64,000 nt of DNA from Pachysolen tannophilus NRRL Y-2460 (lineage: Eukaryota; Ascomycota; Pichiomycetes; Alaninales; Pachysolenaceae), in NCBI GenBank assembly GCA_001661245.1, contig KV454013.1, forward strand, positions 1,146,077-1,210,076. The letters are read 5' to 3'. The notes under the pieces were generated by a model. The model was not told where the DNA came from, did no database searches, and worked only from the letters and a program-made list of their open reading frames with translations. The position numbers and the translations under genes are program-made. The stretch's first letter is position 1; each line of letters opens with the position of its first letter. Below, one piece after another: positions 29,042-40,700 of this stretch.

Positions 29042-30346
29042 TTAAGATTTTGACCTTTTTGCGGTTGTCCAGTTTTTCACATCTTTGAGATCTTTAATAG
29101 CATTAGAGCCACCCCATCTACCTTGTAAAGCGTAAATGTCTCTTTCAGATGTAGGCCTCCACAGCCAAGCTTCTCGTTTGGTTTTGGGTAAAGATTGTTC
29201 TCCTTTCAAGACGATTTCGGAAATGTAATCACCAACAACAGGCATGTATTTGAATCCCTTACCTGAGTCTCCTGTTCCCAAGACGAGCCCTTGAACGTGT
29301 TCACAAAAGAGGAAATGACGGTCTGGGGTATCAGTACACCAACAGATTTTTGTAACGTTGAAAGAACGTTCAGCAAGTTGAGGGAAAACTTGAGTTAGGA
29401 AACCTCTCATTTGATCTTCAGCTTCAGAGGGGATTTCCGATTTGTATATTGGTACTGAGACTAAATTTTGATTTGATGGAATCTTCTCCATGTTTATATA
29501 ACCGGGGAACTCGTTACAAAATTTTAAATCATTATTTCCATCTGGTTCGAAAAAAAAACCTTCATCAAGGTTTAAAACTACGGGAGAATTTTTAAGAGAC
29601 TTGGCTTCTTCATCTGACAATTTAATGTGTCCCACAGTCCAACATTTAGCAAGAAGCTGTCCTTTAAAATCTAATAACTTGATAGAGTTCGCACCAGCAC
29701 AAATGACAACTTTTTTAGCATAAATGAATTCACCACAGTATGTTTTCACCCCAATACATGAGTCATTTTCATCATACAATAAAGTATCAGCTTTATCAAC
29801 AACAATTTTAGCTCCTAATTTTACGCATTCTTCAGCAACATTTTTCAAAGCTAAGCTGGCAAACGTCCAACCACACTCTGTTTTCTGATGATAACCTTTC
29901 CAATTTGTAAATCTATTGTTCTCACTTAATTTCAAATCCTCGATATTCATATCATATTTGATAAGTCTTGCAAAATGTTCAGGTTCATCAAGCTCCACAA
30001 TTTCCTTACCAGAATTCTTCAAAGCTTGCTTACGACGTTGAATCTCCTCAACAGCTTTTTCTCCTACAGCTGCGTAAATGATGCCTGTTTCATGGAAAGC
30101 AGGCTTATACAAAGGATCTGTCTTCCATCTTCTCAAAGACTCGAGTGCCAACTCCGAGTAAAACTCATCCTCAACTCTTGATTGAAACACTTTGTTGACA
30201 TCGTTACCAGCAGACAAAGGTGAAGGAACCGGATAAGGATCTAATATCGTTAAATTCTTATGACCTTTGCGTAAGAGCTCAACAGCCGTTGATAAACCAA
30301 ATGTTCCAGCACCAACAATCACAACGTGTTCCTCAGGTTGTAACAT
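29042..30346 (-). CDS. FAD-dependent amine/fructosyl-amino-acid oxidase (DAO family)
   Basis: 434 residues from the ATG at 30346 (MLQPEEHVVIVGAGTFG); the frame continues upstream without another ATG. The N terminus has the dinucleotide motif VVIVGAGTFGLSTAVELLRKGH, then LDPYPVPSPLSAGNDVNKVFQ, typical of fructosyl-amino-acid oxidase, pipecolate oxidase and sarcosine oxidase relatives. GTGDSGKGFKYMPVVGDYI near the end matches the second FAD block (TGDSGHGFK type) in amadoriases. These enzymes oxidise secondary amines to an imine plus H2O2. The C terminus (RSKS) is not a clear peroxisomal signal. It is divergent from a Zn2Cys6 regulator that may control it. Confidence 0.8.
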   Translation of the reverse strand: MLQPEEHVVIVGAGTFGLSTAVELLRKGHKNLTILDPYPVPSPLSAGNDVNKVFQSRVEDEFYSELALESLRRWKTDPLYKPAFHETGIIYAAVGEKAVEEIQRRKQALKNSGKEIVELDEPEHFARLIKYDMNIEDLKLSENNRFTNWKGYHQKTECGWTFASLALKNVAEECVKLGAKIVVDKADTLLYDENDSCIGVKTYCGEFIYAKKVVICAGANSIKLLDFKGQLLAKCWTVGHIKLSDEEAKSLKNSPVVLNLDEGFFFEPDGNNDLKFCNEFPGYINMEKIPSNQNLVSVPIYKSEIPSEAEDQMRGFLTQVFPQLAERSFNVTKICWCTDTPDRHFLFCEHVQGLVLGTGDSGKGFKYMPVVGDYISEIVLKGEQSLPKTKREAWLWRPTSERDIYALQGRWGGSNAIKDLKDVKNWTTAKRSKS

Positions 30347-30798
30347 TATTTGCAATTTAAACTTAATTTGCAGTAGATTCAAACTTAAGCAAACCTCTAC
30401 TAATTCCTCAAAGCAAAACACTAAACAGAGCTTTATAACATACTTATAAATAATCTTTAAGCTATCATATGAGTTATCATATGAGTTATCAAAATCGTCC
30501 GCGCATCAACCTGCCTATCACCAAAAACTGAAAGAAATCAAACCATCTGCATTCACCGATAAGGCTGTTTTGCCTAAATTCGCTTCTTATAATTGAAGCT
30601 CTCCCATTGTTAAACATACTGGTCGCCCAGAAGCAACATACGATCAACATATGGCCAATCAATTGTAAAAGTTCCTGATCAGTGAAAAATCGGCCTATTA
30701 ACGGACATAAACCAGTGAAAAAAAAAAATCTAGCGAGCAGAAATTTTGCAGTAGTTACGAAATTATTCAAAGATTCAAAGGCAATTCAGGAAAGATAC
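30347..30798. promoter_or_regulatory. Divergent promoter oxidase / Zn2Cys6 regulator
   Basis: 452 bases. Contains GATAAG (about 30559-30564) and a repeated CATATGAGTTATCA unit near 30464-30490. No gene. Shared regulation of the two divergent genes is an inference from the layout. Confidence 0.45.
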
Positions 30799-32842
30799 AT
30801 GGGTAAAGTTAAAGCTTACAGCTCTAGGAGCAGATCTGGGTGTCTGACCTGTAAGAAAAGAAGACTTAAATGTGATGGTAAGTTTTTGTTTTTGTTTTTG
30901 CTTTTAAATTTGGTTTTTGTAGCACCGTTACTAAGTTCGCCAGATTGATATAGAAACTCATCCCAAATGTCTCAAGTGTTTGAAGTTGAAGCTCTCGTGT
31001 AGCTATGAGCAGACTTTGACGTGGGAAGATGATGCTGTGGAGCGTGGAGTTACATTTGGTAGATCGCTTGAGGCGAGACAACGAAAAAAAACCCATCTGA
31101 AGTCGGATATTTCCGTAGAGATTGGCCAATTTGACATGAGGGCTCATAGAGATCTGACAATAAAGAGACAGAGTTACTTATTTGTATCTTTCATATATGG
31201 CGATTTTCTGAAATGGTATGATTTGATTGGTGTGTCAGGTAAGAAACACGAACACGGCGGTGAGCCATGTTTTCTGATAAACACGAAGAAAGTGATACGG
31301 CAGAATATTAGTGAAGCACCAGTAGTAGAACTTGAAGAACCAACAATATTGGAGAATAATGAAGAGATTGTACTTCCTTTTAGTTCCAATTTGATAACAC
31401 GGCTGTTTTCATCCCCAAAAATTTTATCAAATTCACCAAATACTTTACCTAGTCCAATTTTGAAAATTGACGATGTGTTTTTAGATTCGTTTTCATCATC
31501 TCATTTGGTACATCTCTCTCCTCAATCAACCCTGCTAGAACCCTCTTTTTTGTCCTCAGTCCAACATACAGATAATGACAATGAGAATTCTGATTTGGGG
31601 TTAACTTCTTTTGAAAAACATCTTTTAGTTTATTTTGTGGAATCTATTGGGCCTTATTGCGTTTGCTATCCAAGGATTCAAAGAATACATTCACTAGAAT
31701 TTTTAATTCATGTACAGGATTATAAAGTTTCACCGGAATTAAATCCTTATTTGTATCTTATTGTACCACTTGCCTTGAGATCACCCTTAGTCTTGAAGGC
31801 TCTTATAGCTTCTACAGCTAAGCAATTGGTCTTATTAGGTCAAGAATATTACGAAGTTACTGCGAAAAGGTATTCATTTGAAGTCTTGAAAGAACTTCCA
31901 CAAATAATACTAGAAAAACAATCAAATAATGAAAAAAATTGGGATGATGTTCTTGCTACAATGATTATGCTTTGTTTTACCGAAATTTTGGTGCGTTGTG
32001 ATAGTTCTTGGTTAATACATTTGAATGGAGCCAAACAATTTTTAAAAGAATCTTGTATTCAAAATAATTTAAGTTTAATTGGTAAATTCTTTGTGAGATA
32101 CTTTATATCTCATGAAATTATGGCGGAAACAGCTTGGATGTATGATTCTGATCAACCATCATTATTACAAATTCATGATGATCTGAGGATAGAAACGTTG
32201 AAAAACGATCTGGACACGAAAATCGATTTGGTACTAGGATGTTCTCCCTATTTGATAAGCTTGATCCACAAGATCTCAGTATTGGGGAAATGCTTTGAAG
32301 ATTTAGAATTAGAATCAGGATACAGAAAAGATAATTTAGAATCGGAAATCCTTTACCGTGCTGATATGGTAGAAGACTCTTTAATCAATTTAAAACCAGA
32401 ATCCCCAGAATTGGAAGAAACAGACCAAAATGCAATCAGATATATAGAAACCATTGCAGAAATTAAAAAAATGGCAGCATTGATATATTTATTTGCTAGA
32501 ATCCAATTGGAATATCAATTCCGTCACAATCCCAATAATATTAAGTTTGACAAGGTGAAATTGTATATTAAAAAAATTATAAATCTACACCTGATACTTC
32601 CTGGGATATATGTGTCGTTACTATGGCCAATTTTCATTGTTGGAATTTTTGCTACAACAGAAGAAGAGAGATGGTTTGTCCTCAGCTCCATGACTGAAAT
32701 GGAAAAACACAGAGAATTGTCAAGTGTGAAAAGTGCAAAACGTGTGGTTTCAAGTATATGGAAAGAACATGACCTAAGAGGATCTCCTCTGACATGGAAA
32801 GAAATCATGAGAGATAAAGCAAACACAATCAGTTTGGCATAA
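30799..32842 (+). CDS. Zn2Cys6 transcription factor with an intron inside the zinc cluster
   Basis: Two exons: 30799-30877 and 30954-32842 (655 residues), intron 30878-30953 (76 nt; donor GTAAGT, acceptor ATATAG, branch-like TTACTAAG). Splicing joins CLTCKKRRLKCD to ETHPKCLKCLKLKLSC, restoring a perfect C-x2-C-x6-C-x6-C-x2-C-x6-C cluster. Without it the cluster is cut in half. The rest is an acidic linker and a fungal regulatory domain. It sits between the oxidase (divergent) and 5-oxoprolinase (downstream, same strand), so it is a plausible local regulator of those genes. I do not recognise a named orthologue. Confidence 0.87.
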
Positions 32843-33201
32843 GCCGCTTCTAATAAACTAACCAACTGTATAGACCGAATAGAAACAGTTTGCTTATCGT
32901 ACTGAGTTAATTTTTAACACGTCCTTATCGTAGCTCGTCTACACCTTCACTTTTGCTTATCGGCGACCAACTTTAATTTTTTTTCACCGACCTCGTCTAC
33001 AACTACCTTGAACTTTGTTTAATACCAGAGGTCTCGGGTAGAAAGTCTTTGGCCATAGGATTAGTCGATTTATAAAATATGGAGGGGCCCCAGTAGTTAA
33101 AGATGCTTTGGGGTTTATTTAGTATTCACTCAATGCTTTAAGTGCAACAGGTAGAGGGTAAAAGAAAAAAAAAGAGAAAATATAAAATCAGAGAGACGAC
33201 A
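32843..33201 (+). promoter_or_regulatory. 5-oxoprolinase promoter with three GATAAG sites
   Basis: 359 bases with CTTATC (GATAAG on the other strand) at 32893-32898, 32934-32939 and 32956-32961, all within 70 bases. These are Gln3/Gat1-type nitrogen-control sites and predict induction on poor nitrogen sources. A repeated AGCTCGTCTACA/CCTCGTCTACA unit lies near 32933-33001. Confidence 0.6.
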
Positions 33202-36200
33202 ATGACTGTTGATGAGCACAAGATTACTATTGCGATTGATAGAGGTGGAACTTTCACCGATGTGATATATCGAGTTGGTCAGCGTGAGGAAGCGTTCAAG
33301 CTTCTTTCTGTTGATCCTAATAATTATAAGGATGCCAATATTGAAGGTATTAGGAGAGTTCTTGAGAATGTTCATGGGAAGCGGATTCCAAGAGGTGAAA
33401 AACTTGATACTTCGTCCATTTCTTCTATTCGTCTAGGAACTACCGTTGCTACGAATGCTTTATTGGAAAGAAAAGGAGCTCGTTGTGCTTTGGTTACTAC
33501 TAAAGGGTTTAAGGATCTTTTGCATATTGGAGATCAATCTCGGCCAGAATTGTTTGCACTTAACATTGTCAAGCCTGGAGTCTTATTTGATCAAGTTGTT
33601 GAAGCAGATGAGAGAGTCACTATGCCTGCTTTTACAGCAGATCCAACGAACTATGATGCAAGAGATCTAGTCGATAATGAAAGATATGTGCTTGGTGAGA
33701 CCAATGAGGTTTTCGAGATTTTGAAACCACTTGATACTGGAAAGTTAGAAACAAGTCTTAGAGCTGTGAAAAAATCAGGTATAGATTCGATAGCAATTGT
33801 CTTTATTCATGGTTTCAATTTTCATAAACATGAAGAGCAAGCAGGAGAAATCGCAAAAAAAATTGGATTTAAGAACATTTCATTATCTCATAAGATTTTG
33901 CCAGTTTTGAAAGCTGTTCCTCGTGGTTGCTCCACCGTTGCTGATGCTTATTTAACGCCAATAGTTAAAGAATACATTTCAAATTTCCTTAGTGGGTTTC
34001 AAGAAAATTTCGAAAACCATACAAGGGTAGAGTTTATGCAATCCGATGGTGGTTTATGTTCCTGGAGAAACTTTACTGGTTTGAAGTCATTGCTTTCTGG
34101 TCCAGCAGGAGGCGTGGTTGGTGAAGCAAAAACTTGTTATGATTTTGAAAATAAAATTCCAGTTATTGGTTTTGATATGGGTGGAACTTCAACTGATGCT
34201 TCTAGATACGCAGGTGAACTTGAATTTTCATTTGAAAGTGTTGTTGCAGGTATCAAAATTGCAGCTCCGCAGCTAGATATAAATACTGTTGCTGCCGGTG
34301 GTGGGTCTGTGTTATCGTACAGAAATGGTGTTTTCACTGTTGGTCCAGAATCTGCTAGTGCTCACCCTGGCCCTGCATGTTATAGAAAAGGTGGTCCTTT
34401 GACTATCACCGATGCCAACTTGTTTACAGGTAGAATTCTTCCTGAATACTTTCCAAAAATATTTGGACCAAATGAAGATCAACCTTTAGATTTCGAGATA
34501 ACAAAAAAAAATTTGAACAATTGGCCGAGGTGATTAGTAGAGATACTCCAGATCATCCAAAGACTCCCCAGGAAATTGCCTTGGGTTTTTTGAAAGTAGC
34601 AAATTTTCAAATGGCCAAACCTATTAGAGATTTAACTGAAGCTAAGGGTCACGATATCCAAAAACATGCTTTAGCTTCCTTCGGTGGTGCAGGTGGGCAG
34701 CATGCTACGTCAATTGCAAAAGTTTTGAAAATGAAGAAAGTATTAATTCATCAACATTCATCAATGTTATCTGCTTACGGTATCGGTTTAGCTGATTTGG
34801 TGGATGAAACACAAAAGCCTGTATCAGTCGTTTACTCAGAAACAGCAAGAGATTCATTACTTGAAATGTGTCTGGAACTCTCTCAAAATTCTAAAAAGGC
34901 ATTAGTTTCTCAAGGTGCTAAGTCAGAAACTATCACAAGTGTTATTTATTTTAACATGGGTTATAAAGGCTCTGATACAAGAATTATGGTTCCTTACTCT
35001 AACGATGTGGATTTTCTTCCAGCATTTTATGCTATCCATGACAGAGAGTTTGCCTTTAATGACAAACACAGAGACGTTCTAGTCTCTGATATTCGTATTA
35101 GAAGTGTTGGCAGTGCATCTGGCTCCGTTACCGAACGTTCACCTTATAAAGATTATGAAGCTGTTGAAAAAGTTCCTGCTGATTTATCATTAGCAAGGAA
35201 AATAACACCAATTATTTTCGATGAAGGATCGTTAGACTCTCCTGTATTTTTCTTAGCTGACTTAAAGGTCGGCAGCGTGGTGAAAGGTCCTGCGCTTATA
35301 TTAGATAGTACACAAACATTGCTTATAACTCCAGATTCTACTGCTACAATTTTACCAAGACATGTTATGGTTGACGTTGAAGTTGAGGCAAAGAGTAATG
35401 TTGGAACAGACTATGTTGATCCTGTCCAATTGGCTATCTTTGCTAATAGGTTTATGTCAATTGCTGACGACATGTCAAGAACTTTACAGAAGATTTCGGT
35501 TTCTGCTAATATAAAAGAAAGAATGGATTACTCATGTGCATTATTCGATAACCAGGGAAATTTAACTGCAAATGCACCAAATGTCCCGGTACATCTTGGT
35601 TCTATGTCTGCAGCTATTAAATATCAATTAGACTACTGGGGAGATGATTTGAAAGATGGGGATATCTTGTGTACCAATTCGCCAACTGTTGGTGGTACTC
35701 ACTTACCTGATATCACTGTTGTTTCTCCTGTATTTCATGATGGTGTTATTCAATTTGTCGTTGCTTCTCGTGCTCATCATTCTGAAATTGGTGGTACTTC
35801 TCCTGGCTCTTCTTCATCTTATGCTCGTGAAATTTTTGAAGAAGGTGTTAATATCGAAACTTGGAAGCTTGTTAAAGATGGAGAATTTGATTATGCCGGA
35901 TTACAAAAACATTTTGTTGAAGTACCTAAATCTCACGGTGTTTCTGGTACTAGAAATATTGATGATAACGTTGCTGATTTGAAAGCCCAAATAGCATCCA
36001 ATAAGAGGGGTATCAACTTGTTAAAAGACTTGTTTAAGGAATACAATAGCGAAACAGTTTTATTTTATATGAGAAATGTAAAAAGAACTGCTGAATTGGC
36101 TGTCAGAGAATTTTTGAAAAAGTTTGCTGCTGAAAATAAGCACCGATTGCCATTGATAGCAGAGGACTACATGGATGATGGAACCAAGATTAAAGTTACT

Positions 36201-37151
36201 ATTGATATTAATGAAGAGACTGGTTCTGCTATATTTGACTTTAATGGTACATCTTTGGAGTCATATAGTAATTTAAATTCTCCAAAATCCGTCACTTTTT
36301 CTGCTGTGATTTATGTTTTAAGGTGTTTAGTAGATATGGATATTCCTTTGAACCAAGGTTGTTTAGATCCCTGTACTATTATTGTTCCTGAAAATAGCTT
36401 GATCAATCCATCTCCATATGCTGCTGTTTGTGCTGGTAATGGTATGACGTCCCAAAGAATAACTGATTGTTTGTTTAAAGCCTTTGCATTAACTTCAGCT
36501 ACTGGTGGCTGTATGAATGGCTTGAATTTTGGAATTGGTGGTGAAAATGAGAACGGAGAGATGATCAAAGGTTTTGGTTATACTGAAACAATTGGTCAAG
36601 GTAATTGTGCCGGTATAATTGAAAAAAATGGCGAGAGAATTGGCTTCAATGGATTTTCTGGAACTCAAACCAATATGACGAATACAAAGATCACTGATCC
36701 AGAGGTACTTGAGCTACGTTATCCATGTTTGCTTTTGCAATACACGATTCGTGAGAACAGTGGCGGTATCGGTAAATTTAATGGTGGTAACGGTTTAATC
36801 AGAGAAATTCAGTTCAATTCTCCAGTTCACTTGTCTTTGGTTACACAGAGAAGAGTTTTTGAGCCATGGGGAATTTTTGGTGGTGGAAATGGTAAGAAAG
36901 GTGAAAATTATCTCGGTAGAAATAGAGGAAATGGAAAGATTCAATGGATTCAATTGCCTTCATTAGCTGAAATAAAAATGAGAAAAGGTGATATTTTGAA
37001 AGTTTTAACTCCCGGAGGTGGCGGTTTTGGTGATCCTAATGATACTGATGAGTACTGGAGATTAACTAAACCTTCTAATTCAAATGTCTTTATTCCTCTT
37101 TCATCTGGAACTCTTGGAAATTTGCAAGAAACTGTCAATGCATCTCAATAG
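33202..37151 (+). CDS. OXP1: 5-oxoprolinase (ATP-hydrolysing), frame interrupted at a homopolymer
   Basis: About 1,316 residues across two frames. The ATG is at 33202. The HyuA-type half has IAIDRGGTFTDVIYRV, a GTTVATNALLERKGARCAL block, LSGPAGGVVGEAK and IGFDMGGTSTDASRY. The HyuB half has GGTHLPDITVVSPVF, SRAHHSEIGGTSPGSSSS and a Gly-rich end (LTPGGGGFGDP). The enzyme opens 5-oxo-L-proline to glutamate with ATP in the cytosol (gamma-glutamyl cycle). The frames part at nine A (34503-34511): upstream reads ITKK, downstream FEQLAEVI, and total length is one base short. This is either a homopolymer sequencing error or a very young frameshift, since both parts are otherwise well preserved. A hydantoinase-like substrate is possible. 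Confidence 0.9.
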
Positions 37152-37797
37152 CAATATCACAGTTTTTAGGTTTTAGCTTCTGTAATAAATATTTTGTATT
37201 TTAAAAAATATAACTGAATTAATTATCTTTTAAAAGTTCTTCGTTGAGTTTCCGATTTTATTCACAGATTGCAAATTCTTCGGCTTAAAGTTTTATCATA
37301 GACTTTTATGTCTTAAGTGAACGTTTCGAGCATTAAACGCTAATAGAGTTATTTCTAATGTAAAATATTTCAAAATAAGCTTTTAAGCGAAGGGAATTGA
37401 AATGTATATTTATGTACATGAATTCCAAGTATCATGCATGGAATATTCTCAAATATATTACGAGTTCTCTAGTATCAAATACGAATCAAAGTAATACATA
37501 ATACTTTACTGTTTTTATTTCAAGTAAACAGTTACATCTGTCTCTTGCTGTATTAGTGTCTATTACTGTCTTTGCTTTAAAATTCATCTATCTTTTGATT
37601 GCTTTTTCAAATTGTATTCTAATCTTAATGGTAGTCTGTGGCTTTTTTTAGGGGTTTTCACTTATACAGTTCATTTAACATAAGATATATATATATCCTT
37701 ACAGACCCTTACAGACCTTTACAACTACTTTGAATAATTTGTTTTTTTTATTTATTTGAAAATATACGAAAAGAATGCTTTATAGAAAAAACTAAAA
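37152..37797. terminator. 3' region between convergent OXP1 and YNI1
   Basis: 646 bases between convergent genes, AT-rich, with a short tandem CCTTACAGA repeat near 37697-37715. No gene and no clear regulatory site. Confidence 0.4.
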
Positions 37798-40700
37798 CTA
37801 CCAATCGAGAGAAGCATCGGTAGAGCAGCTTCCGCCAACAGTAGTTAGGGGTCTCTTTGGTACCTTTATCTTGAATTTCAAGTCAATATTTTTGAAAACC
37901 TCGTTATGAGTCTTTTCAGATTCCTCTTGCTTGACTTTCCATCTCTTTGTTCCCAACATATCATCCAATTCTGAGTCTGGTGGTAACTTGATATAAATAT
38001 TACCATCTTCTCCATCTTTCACCTCAAAAACAGCTACCGATTGTGCGGCGTCGTTCTTGCATGAACCTGATTCATCTTTATCGTTGTCGATAATGTAATT
38101 TCTCTTGTGCAAAGGACATGATATATATGTATTATGATTCTCATCTGTACCTAAAATACCTTCGGATAAGACAAAAGCTCTCTTATGCCCACACATATTC
38201 TGGGAAGCAAATAGTTTTCCATTCAATCTAAAAATTGCTATTTGTGTGTCCGAAACTAACACTGTGGCTGATGAACCTGCTTCTTGATCTGGAAGATCTG
38301 TCGAAGGGCATATCTTTTTCCAAGCTAGTGAAGACCAGGTTATACCTTTGAAATCTTCTCTTTTCAAATTATCATCAACTGGCCAATTTGCCGGTCTTCT
38401 TTGGCCTCTTTCTCTGATAATCTCCACGGTTTCTTGTTCTTGATCTGTATTGATGAATTGTTTGAACCTTGGATCATTCTTCTGGTTTTTGACAGCTTCA
38501 TCCCATTCGTCGTAATAATGGCCGACCAATTCATTCATTTGATCTTCCAACTCCTGAGCAATACCCAATTTATCATAAACAATAACATCTCTCAAGTACT
38601 CAATGCCTCCTGGTAAATTCTCTAACCATCTTGCAGTTCTTTGCAATTTGTCCGCAGTTCTTAAGTAAAACATAAGATACCTATCAAGCAAAGGAATAAC
38701 TTGATCTGGAAGAACACTGGCTTTTAATAATTGGCCATGTGCAGGTTTCATACCCCCGTTACCCCCAACAAAGACATTATAACCAGAACCAGTCTCATTT
38801 TGAACAGCAGAGAGACCAAAATCTTTGCCGTGCATTTCAGCGCAATCCCTAATACAACCAGATACACCACCTTTAAATTTATGAGGTGATCTTATACCTT
38901 TATATCTCTCTTCTAGTCTAATTGCCAATCCTACTGAATCACCGACTCCAAAACGACACCACGTTGAACCAACACAGGACTTTACATTTCTCAAAGTCTT
39001 TCCATAAGCTTGACCGGATTCAAATCCAGCTTCATTTAAATCCTCCCAAATTTGAATTAAGTCTTGTTTCTTTGCCCCAAACAAATCAATTCTTTGTCCA
39101 CCTGTTATCTTAGTATATAAATCAAACTTTTTGGCTATTTGGCCCAATGCAATTAATTTTTCAGGAGTTATCTCACCTGCTGAACATCTAGGTACAACAG
39201 AGTAGGTACCGTTTCTCTGCATATTGCCCAACATTCTGTCATTGGTCTCTTGCAAACCATGAACATCGGCTGACAATAAATGCCTGTTAAATAAAGTAGA
39301 TAATATTGATCCAATACAGGGTTTGCAGATCTCACAACCTGAAGCTCCCGGCTCATTACCTAATTCTTCCATAACCTGCCTAAAGCTTTGATATCTTCTA
39401 ACCATGATCAACGAGAATAAATCAGCTCTAGATTGCTTAAAATGAATACACAATGCATGCGAGATTGTTTTCCCCATTTTAACCATCTCTGCCTCAAAGA
39501 TAGATTTAACCGTAGGTAAACATCCTCCACAAGCTGTACCAGCTTTAGTACAAGAACTTAATTCTGAGATAGTGGTGCAAGTTCCATCTCTTACTTTTTC
39601 CAGTAATCGTCCTTTGCTTACATTGTGGCATGAACAAACTTGTGTATCATCTGATAACATTGAAACATCATCTTCACTTTCACCTGGTTTGCCCAATATC
39701 AACTCAGAAACAGAACATGGTAAAGGCTTCTTGGTCTTGGCTAATGCAGAGAATTTAGTAAAATTTTTGGTGTCACCCACCAATATTCCTCCAAGTAAAT
39801 ATTTTCCATCTTTCGTGACTATCAACTTGGTGTAAAAGCCCTGGACAGGGTCCTCATAGATTAAAGATTTTGTAAGACATTTGCAATCTTTTTTGTCGAA
39901 ACCGCGAGGTAACCATTTTGGTTCATTTTTATCAGCAAAATAATCTCCAAATGAAGCAACATCCACACCCATTAATTTCAATCTTGTACCAACATCTGGT
40001 TCTGAGAAAGTGCTTGGTGTATGATACTTTGCTTGAGTTAGGTTGAATGCAAGAATGTCAGCCATTGTGACACCTGGTGCAATTAATCCATAAGTATTAT
40101 TATTCCAAGAAGCACATTCACCAATTGCAAATATATTTTCGTCTGATGTCTGCAAAGAATCATTAACTTTTAAACCACCTCTAGGAGCAGTTTCAATTTT
40201 GGCACTACAAGCTAATTCATCTCTAGGTTTAATACCAATAGTATAACATAATAATTGACAATCTTCTATTTCTCCATTATTATATCTCACTTGCTTCAAT
40301 TTCTGATTTTCATCAAATATAAGTTCTTCCACTGTTGTACTAACTCTGGCTATTATTCCCAAGTCGGTAACTTTTTCTGTCAACAAATTACCTCCCTTTT
40401 CATCCAATTGTTGAGATAAGAGCCAAGATGATCTATGTGATATAATGACGTTATCATAAAGTTGTATATCCTGTAGTGCTTTTGCAGCTTCAAGTCCTAA
40501 TAATCCACCTCCAATAACAACCGCCTTTTTAGTCTTGTGCGTAAGTGTTTTTGAGAAGCTAAGCATAGCATTCAAATCATCAATGTTACGATATACAAAC
40601 ACACCCATTGGACGATAAGAACTGAGAACTTCCTTATCTCCATTTCTCGGTTCGGGAAGTAAGTTTAAAGGTAAGACAGCATTTGAACCAGTTGCAAAGA

